Shown: piece after piece, positions 7,475 through 16,400 of the stretch
How positions within the stretch are numbered: position 1 is the first letter of the stretch
How the letters are laid out: each line of letters starts with the position of its first letter
NCBI GenBank assembly: GCA_040755295.1
Contig: JBFMBK010000001.1
Span: 186,001-250,000 of the forward strand
Reading direction: 5' to 3'
DNA from: Bacillota bacterium
GTDB lineage: Bacteria > Bacillota > Desulfotomaculia > Desulfotomaculales > Ammonificaceae
DNA: 64,000 nt
Translations under genes and position numbers: made by a program
The notes under the pieces: model-generated
Database searches by the model: none
Told to the model about the DNA's origin: nothing
What the model saw: the letters and a program-made list of their open reading frames with translations, nothing else

Positions 7475-9373
7475 ATGTCTGAAAGAGAAGTTCAGTTTCT
7501 TACGCTAAACACCCGGTCCCTGTGGGAGGAAGGTACACTCGACAACCTGACAGCGGGGACAGAAGGATTGACACTGGAAAAAACAGCTTCCTACCGTTTT
7601 GCGGGGAGCTACGGGGAGATCCAGGGGAATCCGGCGTGTTTCGCCCTGGACCGGTGCGGTTTGATCTATCTGTTGGACGAACCGACGGGAATGCTTTCGA
7701 TTTTCGACCCGTCTGTGGGCATGGAAAGCAGACCTCGGCCTCTCCCGTTTTCCGGGGCCAAGGATATCGCCCTCGGCGCCGCGGATATTTATGTCACCGA
7801 TGAGAGCAGGGTTCTCGCGGTCGCGCGGGTCAACCTCCAGATCAGGTGGGAGGTGAAGGTGCCGGCGCCCGTTCTGCTTGCTCTCGACGGGACGGAAAAC
7901 CTTTACCTGCTGGACCGGACCGGCGGCGGGATTCTGAAGGTTGATCGCGGCGGCGCCGTCAGCGGGCTTATTGCAGACCTTATTTCTCCCAAGGCTTTTT
8001 GCTGCGGGTTGGACGGCCTGCTGTATATTTTAACGGAGAACGAGGTTTTATGGTATACGTCCCAGGGCGTGCCTAAAGGGGCAGTTTCTCTGTCCGGCAT
8101 CCGCGAAGATTTTAAACCGGCCTGCCTGGCTGCCGACAGGGAGGGCGCCGTTTACCTGGGCGGCCTTGATGAGGAGGGGTTCCCCTGCCGGCTGGATACG
8201 GAAGGAAAACCGGAGCGCCTTGGATACCGGGGCGCCGTCTACCGGATGGCGTTAAACGAGCGGGGCGACCTGTACCTGCTCGGCAGGGAGAAAAAATCCG
8301 CCGGGAAACAAATCTCCCGGCTCGAACTGGCGGATGATTACTTGAGTGAAGGCACGTACGTTTCACGGGCATTCGACAGCGCAACGGTTGACTGCCGGTG
8401 GCACAGGTTTGTACTTGACGCGGAGGCGCCGGAGAACACCCGGATCGCGGTGAGCTACGCTGTTACCGCCGTCCCCGGCGATGCGGACGACGCCGTTATG
8501 GGGGAAGAGGCGGTTAACCCCACGGATGCTCTGATCACCGGTCCGCCTGGGAGATACATACGTTTCCGCTTGCGCTTATACACCAAGGATCCCTCACGGA
8601 CGCCCCGTCTGAAAAGTATGAAGGTGTACTTCCCGCGCGTTTCTTATCTGCGCTATCTGCCGGCGGTTTACCAGGACGACGAGGAAAGCAGGGATTTCCT
8701 CGAAAGGTTCTTATCCCTCGCCGAAACCTTTGTCTCAGAACTGGAAGAAAAAATCCATGATATAACCGCCTACCTGGATCCCGGCGCCACGCCCGGCGAA
8801 TTCCTCTCCTGGCTTTCTTCGTGGCTGGCCGTCACCCGTTATGAGAACTGGCCGGCGGCCAAGACCCGCACGCTGCTTCGAAACGCCCCGGAGATGTACC
8901 GTAAAAGGGGCACGCGCGGGGGCATAGAGGAGATGATCGCGCTCTACCTGAGCGACGTTTCGGAGACGGGCGAGGTAGTCAAGAGCCGCGGAAAGCCGAT
9001 TATCGTGGAATCTTCGCGCTTTACGGGTATAGCCCGCGAAGGAACGATCTGGGCTAAGCTGTTCGGGATCAATCCGTATTGTTTCTGCGTGTTGCTTAAA
9101 CCCGAGCAGGTCGCTTCCGAACAGGATTTGGGCGTCGTAAAGACGATTGTGGAATACGAAAAACCGGCGCATACCTGCGCGGGGGTCAAGGTGCTGCAGC
9201 CCTGGTTCTTCCTTGACTGGCATACCTACCTTGGTATTAACACCGGCCTTGCGGAACAGAAGTTCGTGGCCGGGCGCAGCATTTTAAGCCGCGATACGAT
9301 GGTGGACGAGGTGGAGGAAGGCGGTGAGCTGGAGGTTCGTTCAAGAGCGGGAATGGACACCGTTATTACGTAA
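7475..9373 (+). CDS. Tail protein I-like protein with N-terminal beta-propeller
   Basis: A 632-residue protein. Residues 30-280 consist of repeated NHL/propeller-like blades (FALDRCGLIYLLDEPTG, LLALDGTENLYLLDRTG, CGLDGLLYILTENEV, LAADREGAVYLGGLDEEG, LNERGDLYLLG). Residues about 385-490 match the phage tail protein I domain (SYLRYLPAVYQDDEESRDFL, YLDPGATPGEFLSWLSSWLA, then RKRGTRGGIEEMIALY). P2 gpI-like proteins connect wedges to fibres; the propeller is an extra module seen in injection-system-type loci. ATG 7475 is preceded by AGGGGGAAG at a good distance; GTG 7472 is an alternative. No TM segment or signal peptide is present, so the protein is cytoplasmic until assembly. Confidence 0.82.
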   Translation: MSEREVQFLTLNTRSLWEEGTLDNLTAGTEGLTLEKTASYRFAGSYGEIQGNPACFALDRCGLIYLLDEPTGMLSIFDPSVGMESRPRPLPFSGAKDIALGAADIYVTDESRVLAVARVNLQIRWEVKVPAPVLLALDGTENLYLLDRTGGGILKVDRGGAVSGLIADLISPKAFCCGLDGLLYILTENEVLWYTSQGVPKGAVSLSGIREDFKPACLAADREGAVYLGGLDEEGFPCRLDTEGKPERLGYRGAVYRMALNERGDLYLLGREKKSAGKQISRLELADDYLSEGTYVSRAFDSATVDCRWHRFVLDAEAPENTRIAVSYAVTAVPGDADDAVMGEEAVNPTDALITGPPGRYIRFRLRLYTKDPSRTPRLKSMKVYFPRVSYLRYLPAVYQDDEESRDFLERFLSLAETFVSELEEKIHDITAYLDPGATPGEFLSWLSSWLAVTRYENWPAAKTRTLLRNAPEMYRKRGTRGGIEEMIALYLSDVSETGEVVKSRGKPIIVESSRFTGIAREGTIWAKLFGINPYCFCVLLKPEQVASEQDLGVVKTIVEYEKPAHTCAGVKVLQPWFFLDWHTYLGINTGLAEQKFVAGRSILSRDTMVDEVEEGGELEVRSRAGMDTVIT

Positions 9374-9472
9374 GAGGCCGTTACATAACTGTTTTTTGCG
9401 GCCTCCGGGGTCAAATTTTATTCTGACTTTCAGCACGTCGAACAGACCTCAAAGGTCTGTCCGTCTGAGCTT

Positions 9473-9607
<135 letters not shown>

Positions 9608-9625
9608 AGAGGAGGTTTTTACTAA

Positions 9626-11173
9626 ATGGCCGGAAGTGACAGCAAATGCGGGGGAGAGACGACGAATAACCTTTTTGCGCTGCAAAGGTTTGAGCGTAAC
9701 GCCTACTTTTACGGCAAGCTGATGACGGTGCGGGACTTCCAGCTCGAGCAAAGTTATTTCAACCAGAAAAGGTTCCTCAACGGAAGACTGATCCACGGTC
9801 AAGGGATAGTCTGCGGGCTTGAGGTAAAGGGAACCGGATTCGGTACCGGAAGCGCGAGCGAGAAACTGGTGGTGTCCGTCACGCCCGGTGCGGCGCTCGA
9901 CGGCTGCGGGCGTGAGATTGTGGTGGACAGGATCGTGAACGAGGAAGAGGTTGATATTCCGGGGATCGAATCGCTGACCGGAACGAAGAAGTTTTATCTG
10001 TTCCTGAAATACAAAGAGTCGCTCGGTGAGCCCGTTCCCGCCCTGGCGAACGCTTCGAACTGTGAAGAGGTTTGTTGCAACAGCAGGATCAAAGAAGGAT
10101 TTGAGTTCATTCTCAGCGACCAGGAGCCTCCTGCGGAAGAGCCGGTAAACCCGGAGAAATCCGATCCGTGCCCCTTGGGCGAGGACGAAGGGGTTTTGCT
10201 GGCGGCGCTCGACATCAACAAGGAGACAAAAACGGCCGCCGTAAACGCCGCGGAAACCAAGAAGCACCGGGGCTATGTCTACAATAACCCGCTGTTGTAC
10301 AGCCTTCTGAGCGAACACAAGAGCGATCACAGCAATCCCCACGATGTCAAGCACGCGCAGACGGGACCCGCCGGCTGGGACCAGACGGAATCCGCCGGCG
10401 ACGCAAACAAGCGGAGCAAACACCTGTCCACCGAGGACGCCGGGAAATGGAACAACGCGGCGCAGGCGATCACCGCGCACAAGGGCGATTTCAACAATCC
10501 CCACCAGGTCAAGCACGGGCAGACGGGACCGGTAGGCTGGGACCAGGTGGACGCGAGCGACCCCAACGATAAAAAGAGCCGGAAGAAGCACGTCTCCACG
10601 GAGGACGCCGAGAAGTGGAACAAAGCGGCGGAAAATCCGCCGGAGCCCATAAAGCATTATAAGATAAAAATCTCGGAAGTCGCCCAGGGACAGAGGAAGG
10701 AACAGGATATCGAGATAAAGCTGAATTACAACGAGCCGGTCGTCCTCGGCGTTGAAGTGGTATTCAACAAGAAGATTTTTGATAAGTTTATCGAGGGGAT
10801 TAAGGAAAAATACAAGCCCGACGAAGAAGCCCTGAAAAAATGGCTGGAGCAAATCACCGCCGTAATAAAAGAAAACAAAATCGAAGAAATCAACGAGTAC
10901 TATACCGGAGACCTGTCGCTCATGAGTCTGTGGGCGCTGGTAATCGGCGTCGGGACAGCGCCCGTGGTTGTGCGCCAGCCGACGGAGGGCCTGCTGGGTG
11001 TGGGACTTAAGCAGATCCCCGCTCCCGCGTTGGCGGCGCGTATCGACCGCGTGGGGAAGAAACTGAGTATAATCCTGCAGGACAGAAGGGTTGCGGAGGC
11101 GCGCTTAAAGGAATTTGTGGATTATACCGTAGTCTTCTGGATTGGGGCGGCGAAGACGGTCAAGGAATTGTAA
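9626..11173 (+). CDS. Tail-fibre-like protein with two internal repeats
   Basis: A 515-residue protein. The N-terminal 120 residues (LQRFERNAYFYGKLMTVRDF, LNGRLIHGQGIVCGLEV, AALDGCGREIVVD) look like the attachment part found in proteins at the end of injection-system operons. Residues 230-337 hold two tandem repeats of about 54 residues: HKSDHSNPHDVKHAQTGPAG with KHLSTEDAGKWNNAAQ, then HKGDFNNPHQVKHGQTGPVG with KHVSTEDAEKWNKAAE. The NPHxV and H-STEDAxKWN patterns recur in phage tail-fibre and collar proteins. The C-terminal 170 residues are charged and unrecognised. I infer a fibre or receptor-binding subunit. AGGAGG at about 9610 fixes the ATG. The stop codon lies inside the terminal repeat of palindromic copy C. 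Confidence 0.65.
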   Translation: MAGSDSKCGGETTNNLFALQRFERNAYFYGKLMTVRDFQLEQSYFNQKRFLNGRLIHGQGIVCGLEVKGTGFGTGSASEKLVVSVTPGAALDGCGREIVVDRIVNEEEVDIPGIESLTGTKKFYLFLKYKESLGEPVPALANASNCEEVCCNSRIKEGFEFILSDQEPPAEEPVNPEKSDPCPLGEDEGVLLAALDINKETKTAAVNAAETKKHRGYVYNNPLLYSLLSEHKSDHSNPHDVKHAQTGPAGWDQTESAGDANKRSKHLSTEDAGKWNNAAQAITAHKGDFNNPHQVKHGQTGPVGWDQVDASDPNDKKSRKKHVSTEDAEKWNKAAENPPEPIKHYKIKISEVAQGQRKEQDIEIKLNYNEPVVLGVEVVFNKKIFDKFIEGIKEKYKPDEEALKKWLEQITAVIKENKIEEINEYYTGDLSLMSLWALVIGVGTAPVVVRQPTEGLLGVGLKQIPAPALAARIDRVGKKLSIILQDRRVAEARLKEFVDYTVVFWIGAAKTVKEL

Positions 11174-11329
11174 CTATTCAGGCACTCCGTTGGGCGCGGC
11201 GATAGGCTGCGCATAGCTTTGTCGGCCGCCACCGGCCGGATGCTCACGTACTTCTAGGTACGCTCCGCTCCGTCCGGTATCGGTCCTTCGTGCTCTGCTT
11301 GCTTCTCACCGCGTTCCGTTAGTGTAATA
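11170..11329. repeat. Palindromic dispersed repeat, copy C
   Basis: It begins gtaactattcaggcactccg (11170), the outer terminal motif also seen in the short copy at 38706. It continues gcgcggcgataggctgcgc, has the central palindrome cgtacttctaggtacg near 11246-11261, and ends cttctcaccgcgttccgtta. The TAA of the fibre gene (11171-11173) is part of the terminal motif. After it, gggtggggtgtgcccacc (11354-11370) can form a hairpin between two converging genes, but without a T run. Confidence 0.75.
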
Positions 11330-11373
11330 TAAGTTAAATAACCGAGTTTGTAGGGTGGGGTGTGCCCACCGTC

Positions 11374-12357
11374 TCAGCAGATCACCCGGACGGCGTCCGG
11401 AACTAATGAAAATTCAGCCGGTAAATAGCCTGCCGGCTCGCCGTCGGCTTCGACACAGACACGCTCACGGGAGTCGATAACTATACAGCGCCCGCGCCGG
11501 AGGTTCACTTTTGGGTGGTCCAGGTGCCTGCCGCCGTATACCTTTAAAAGGTTCAGCGCGAGTTCGAGGCGCGGCATGCCGCGGATGACCACGACGTCAA
11601 AAAGTCCGTCGTCCATCCTCGCCTGCGGGGCGATAAACATACCGCCGCCGAAGTACCGGCCGTTTGCCAGAGCGACGGTGGTTATGTCGATCTGTCCGGA
11701 AACGTCTCCGTCGATATCGATACGCACCGTCTTAGGACGGTAGGCGGACACGGTAACGAGCGCGCCCCTCAGAAAAGACCAGAATCCGCCAAGTTGTTTA
11801 CCGGCGCCGTTGACGCGCGCGGCGGTTTCACCCCCCAGACCGGCGTCGGCGACGTTCAAAAAATAACGCCGGGAAGCGCCGTTATCCTCCGTGCTGAACG
11901 TGATTAGCCCCACGTCGACCAGAAGCGCCCTTCCTTCGACCAGCCGCGCGACCGCCCCGGCGGGTGACCGGGGGATGCCGAGGGTACGGGCAAAATCCCT
12001 CCCTGTACCGCAGGGGATGATCCCCAGCCGCGCCCGGGCAGGGATGTCCTCCGCAAGCAGACCGTTCACGACCTCGTTGACCGTGCCGTCCCCGCCGACG
12101 GCGACGACGCAGTCGCAACCCTGGCCCAGGACTTTGCGCGCGAGCTCTGCTCCGACGCCGGGCCGGTCCGTAAACCCGTACGTGAAATTAAGCCCGGCGC
12201 CGGTTAAGAGCCGGGCGATTTCCGGCCAGACCCGCCGTACCGACCCGTTGCCGGCAGCCGGATTCACCACTAAACCGATTTTCTTTGGGGGGCACGCGGG
12301 AACGCCGCCGGATAGTTGTTGCATATCTCCCGGCGATTTTTGTCTGCGTGTATTCAT
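11374..12357 (-). CDS. Diacylglycerol kinase-like lipid kinase (DagK/YegS family)
   Basis: A 327-residue protein. KIGLVVNPAAGNG near residue 27 and VAVGGDGTVNEVVNGLL near residue 85 are the nucleotide-binding motifs of the DAGK catalytic domain (GGDGT). LGIIPCGTGRDFARTLGIP and DVGLITFS follow in the usual order, and the C-terminal beta-sandwich (ARMDDGLFDVVVIRGM) is complete. Such enzymes phosphorylate diacylglycerol or related lipids at the inner membrane face. The length is somewhat above the usual 300 because of about 25 extra N-terminal residues. ATG 12357 has GAGG six to seven bases upstream. It is transcribed towards the tail locus and is unrelated to it. Confidence 0.92.
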   Translation of the reverse strand: MNTRRQKSPGDMQQLSGGVPACPPKKIGLVVNPAAGNGSVRRVWPEIARLLTGAGLNFTYGFTDRPGVGAELARKVLGQGCDCVVAVGGDGTVNEVVNGLLAEDIPARARLGIIPCGTGRDFARTLGIPRSPAGAVARLVEGRALLVDVGLITFSTEDNGASRRYFLNVADAGLGGETAARVNGAGKQLGGFWSFLRGALVTVSAYRPKTVRIDIDGDVSGQIDITTVALANGRYFGGGMFIAPQARMDDGLFDVVVIRGMPRLELALNLLKVYGGRHLDHPKVNLRRGRCIVIDSRERVCVEADGEPAGYLPAEFSLVPDAVRVIC

Positions 12358-12783
12358 TTCCTACCTCGCGAGGGTCTTTGGACATTGTATGGTTTCTACG
12401 CATCCCCAGTGGTTTCCTTTGTACCGACGTTAATATCCGCGCAAACAGCCCTCCGGCAGCTCTATTTGTGAGGCGAACGACGGCGGCCGGGTAGTTATAG
12501 TCAAAAGAACATTCCCTATGACAACGATGGCAGGCATCGGTCACCTCTTAGGACCTCTTTTTACCCTCGTCATAGTTTAAAAAGAAGCCAGGCTTACGCG
12601 TTTAAATAGTACCAATGTCGTCCTTTAGCATTTAGCAGGGGAAATGGAAAATTAGTCGAATATATGGAAAGATCGGCAACTTCGACATCTGCCGCCGTAA
12701 GTGCGTTACATATGAACTTAAAAGAACAGAACCAATTATTATGGTTATGGGAAAAAACATATATAAATTAAGGTGAATCAATC
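12358..12783. other. Intergenic region before the defence island
   Basis: This stretch separates the divergent lipid kinase and defence operon. A short minus-strand frame near 12436-12544 encodes a CxxC-type start but runs out of frame into the kinase gene, and I do not accept it. From about 12600 the composition becomes AT-rich, marking the left side of the island. The 12784 gene has AGGTGA at 12771-12776. I see no convincing promoter. Confidence 0.5.
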
Positions 12784-13413
12784 ATGGGCGAAAGTTGCAA
12801 GAGTGACGAAGACATAAGAGTGGTATATCAAGTTTACACGGAAGATATTCGCCATGCAAAAAACCAGCAATGGCTTACTACATACTACGTATTGTCATTA
12901 CAGGCTGCGATCGCAGGATTTGATAAATTGTTAGTTAAGAATGACGAATTCCAGGTTGAAATGATAATTGCAGCTTTTATCGCTTTAGCCATCGCCTCTA
13001 TATCAACGAAAGTTCTAATGGAGTACCAATATTCATTGGTTAAGTACAGATGTTATATCGACAATAAGATCAAGCCGTTGCTTTCTGAAGCCGCTCAATG
13101 CGCAGTAGACAAAGCTCCAGCTTATAGCATTATTGAGGCTATTTGTCGAGATTTCAACAAAGGCTTCTTGTGTATTTTCGTTGCTATACTATGGATAGGA
13201 ACAGCTTTTGTTCTATGGATCATTTTCAATCCTTTGTTTAAGATGCTTCCTTCTAAATATGACAATTCGTTTACGGAATTCCTGATATTTGCGATCATAA
13301 ATTTGGTTTGCTTATTTATCGCTTTTGCTATTTACACAAGGAATTTGAACGCAATCAAAAGTATAGCCGAAAAAGAATATAATCAAGAGAAATGTCATAC
13401 GGAGATGAAATAA
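12784..13413 (+). CDS. Four-TM membrane protein, first gene of defence operon
   Basis: A 209-residue protein of unknown function, AT-rich. Predicted membrane segments by hydrophobicity are about residues 31-48 (WLTTYYVLSLQAAIAGF), 60-84 (MIIAAFIALAIASIS), 138-160 (GFLCIFVAILWIGTAFVLWI) and 172-195 (FLIFAIINLVCLFIAFAIY), leaving a soluble loop of about 55 residues between the second and third. The layout resembles small octameric RipA-type or SLATT-like membrane proteins found with defence genes, but I cannot assign it to a family. It ends 3 bp before the methyltransferase start, so it is probably co-transcribed. It may be a membrane partner of the island or a separate effector. Confidence 0.75.
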   Translation: MGESCKSDEDIRVVYQVYTEDIRHAKNQQWLTTYYVLSLQAAIAGFDKLLVKNDEFQVEMIIAAFIALAIASISTKVLMEYQYSLVKYRCYIDNKIKPLLSEAAQCAVDKAPAYSIIEAICRDFNKGFLCIFVAILWIGTAFVLWIIFNPLFKMLPSKYDNSFTEFLIFAIINLVCLFIAFAIYTRNLNAIKSIAEKEYNQEKCHTEMK

Positions 13414-13416
13414 ACG

Positions 13417-16400
13417 GTGAAAGCCAAGGGGTCAGGTAAAAAACCAATCGAGCAATATGATCACAAGGGAAAAAAGCGGGTTAATAACCCGCCGGTGGGG
13501 TTGGTTACGCCGGAAACCGATAAAGAAGCGGAGAAGAAGAGGTATGCTTATGACCCGCATATCGACCCAGCTTTGGAATTTAATAGTCAACGGAGCAGGG
13601 TAGAGAAGATAATAGATGACGGACTCGGGGTGGCGACGGTTGAAGAGGCTAAGGCGGCGCTTGAGGAATTAAAGAGGCTTCAGGAGCCATATCTCGACTG
13701 GGCAGGGAAGGCGGAACGCACCTCATTTGAGGTGCCGACTGTTTCACTGCACGTTCATGAGCGAATTGATCCGCGTACAATCATTGAAGCGGTCCGCAGG
13801 AAAAACGGCAAGTCCCTAGAACAAATGTCTCTTTTTGCTGCAAAGGAAGAAAACCCGCCGCTACGAGAGGCCATAGAATTCTACAAGCATAAGCACAACT
13901 GGTCCAACCGTCTTATTGCAGGCGACTCGCTTCTGGTGATGAACTCACTGCTGGAAAAAGAGGGCATGGCCGGTCAGGTACAGATGATTTATATTGACCC
14001 GCCCTATGGGATAAAATATGGCTCTAACTTCCAACCTTTTGTAAACAAGCGTGATGTTAAAGACGGTAAGGACGAGGACCTGACCCAGGAACCGGAAATG
14101 ATTAAGGCATTCCGAGATACTTGGGAATTGGGGATTCATTCGTACTTATCTTATTTGCGGGACAGGCTGCTTTTAGCTCGAGAGTTGTTGCATGAGAGCG
14201 GAAGCATATTTGTGCAGATTTCGGATGAAAATGTGCATTTGGTACGTAACCTATTGGATGAAGTTTTTAAAAAAGAAAATTTTGTCGCTCAGATCAACTA
14301 CAAAAGCATGAGTGCATTAAGTCAAAGCGGTATGGCAACAGTCTACGATTATATTCTTTGGTATGCACGAGATAAGACAAGAATTAAGTTTCGGCCATTA
14401 TTTAAGGAACAAAATATAACTGATGATAGGGAATACCGGTTTATCGATGATGATTCACAAATTGGATATAGAAAACTTACAGAAATAGAATTCAGTAATC
14501 TTTCAAAGAATGATTATAGCAAGTTGTTTAGACGTTCTGTTCTTACGTCGTCTGGATTTACGCCCTCATGCACCTTTGAATTTAAGTTCAAGGGAATTGA
14601 TTGTAAGCCATTTGGAAACAAAAGTTGGAGAACTACTCGGCAGGGAATTGAAACACTTATTACTAACAATAGAATTTTTATTCTAGGTACTAGCCCATAT
14701 TTCAAGCAATATTACATGGACTTCCCTTTGATTCAGCTTGACAATAGTTGGTCGGATACGGCCTACGCAATAAATAGAACATATGTAGTTCAGACATCCC
14801 CAAAGTCGGTTCAGCGTTGTATGCTTATGACCACTGATCCCGGCGACCTTGTGTTTGACCCTACCTGCGGTTCAGGTACCACTGCTTGCGTCGCTGAGCA
14901 GTGGGGCAGACGGTGGATTACCTGCGATACGTCGCGGGTGGCGGTCACACTGGCAAAGCAACGGTTGATAACGGCGGTCTTTGATTACTATGAGCTTTCC
15001 CACCCGGAGGAAGGGGTAGGAAGCGGGTTCAAGTACAAGACTGTGCCACATATTACTTTAAAATCCATCGCTAATAACGAAGACATTGACCGAATCTGGA
15101 ATAAATATCATCCTGAAATTGAGAAGGCTTTGGCTGACTTAAGCATAGCGGCAGGGCTATCTTTGAAGGAATGGGAAATGCCTTTCGAGTTTAACCCTAT
15201 CTGGCCAGAAGGAGTCCGTGAGCCTTTTGAACGCTTTAGGAGATTAAAAAAGCGGATGCAAGACAAAATGAATGAAAGTGTTCAGCGCAATGCCCAGCCG
15301 GAAACCCTTTACGACCAGCCTTTTGTGGACAACTCCAAAACAAGAGTAACTGGGCCTTTCACCGTTGAAGCGGTACCTGTTCCGGCGGTTTTGCCGTTGG
15401 ATAGTAGCGAGTGGCAAGTGGCGAGTGAAAAGGCGAATGCAAAGGATCAGGCCGATTTAACTGACCACTCGCCACTAATCACTAACCACTTTGATAATTC
15501 AATCGGCCGTTCCGGTGAGACCTTACGGCAGGCGGAATGGCGGGCGGAATTGTTCAAGTGCGGCATCCGCGGCAAGAACATGCAGCATCTACTTTTCTCG
15601 CGTGTTGAACCGCTTGCAGGAACGCGCTGGCTGCACGCCGATGCGGAGACCAAACCCAACGAACTGGGTGCCGATTCCGTCAAAGATCAGGCACGGACAT
15701 ATTTGAGTCCGCAAAGGGCGGTGATCTCGTTCGGTCCGGAACACGGGCCGCTGGAACAGCGGCAGGTGGCGCTTGCTATCGAGGAGGCGCAAACGCTTGT
15801 TCCTAAACCGAAAATGATCATTTTCGCCGCGTTCCAGTTTGACCCGGAGGCGGCGAAGGACATCGATGAGACCGACTGGCCGGGCGTAACCTTGCTTAAG
15901 GTGCAGATGAACACCGATCTTCTTACCGACGATCTTAAGAAGAAACGCACCGGCAACGAAAGCTTCTGGCTCATCGGTCAACCGGATGTAAAAGTGGTGA
16001 GTGAGGAGTGGTTGGTGGATAGCTCAAACAGGAGGCTCTTGTCTTATGAGCTCTGTAAAAAGTTATCAGGATTTGATAGTTTGGCAGAAATCAATCGACT
16101 TGGTGCAAAAGACTTATCAGTTTACGCAGCGATTTCCCAAAGAAGAGATCTATGGGTTAACATTGCAAATCAGAAGGGCCGCGGTATCGATTCCGGCGAA
16201 CATAGCGGAGGGACAAGCAAGGAACAGCACGGGAGAGTTCAAACAGTTCCTCGGGATGGCGAAGGGCTCGCTGGCCGAATTGGAAACGCTGCTGATTTTA
16301 TCAGAGAAATTGACCTTCTTGGAGAGGACAAACGCAGAAGAATTGTTGTAGAACTGCGAGGAGATAAACAAATTATTGAACGGGCTTCTAAAATCACTAT

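Noticed and set aside
12188-12544. Minus-strand frame beginning with CxxC pairs before the lipid kinase
   Set aside because: It runs out of frame across the kinase N-terminus and has no ribosome site of its own.
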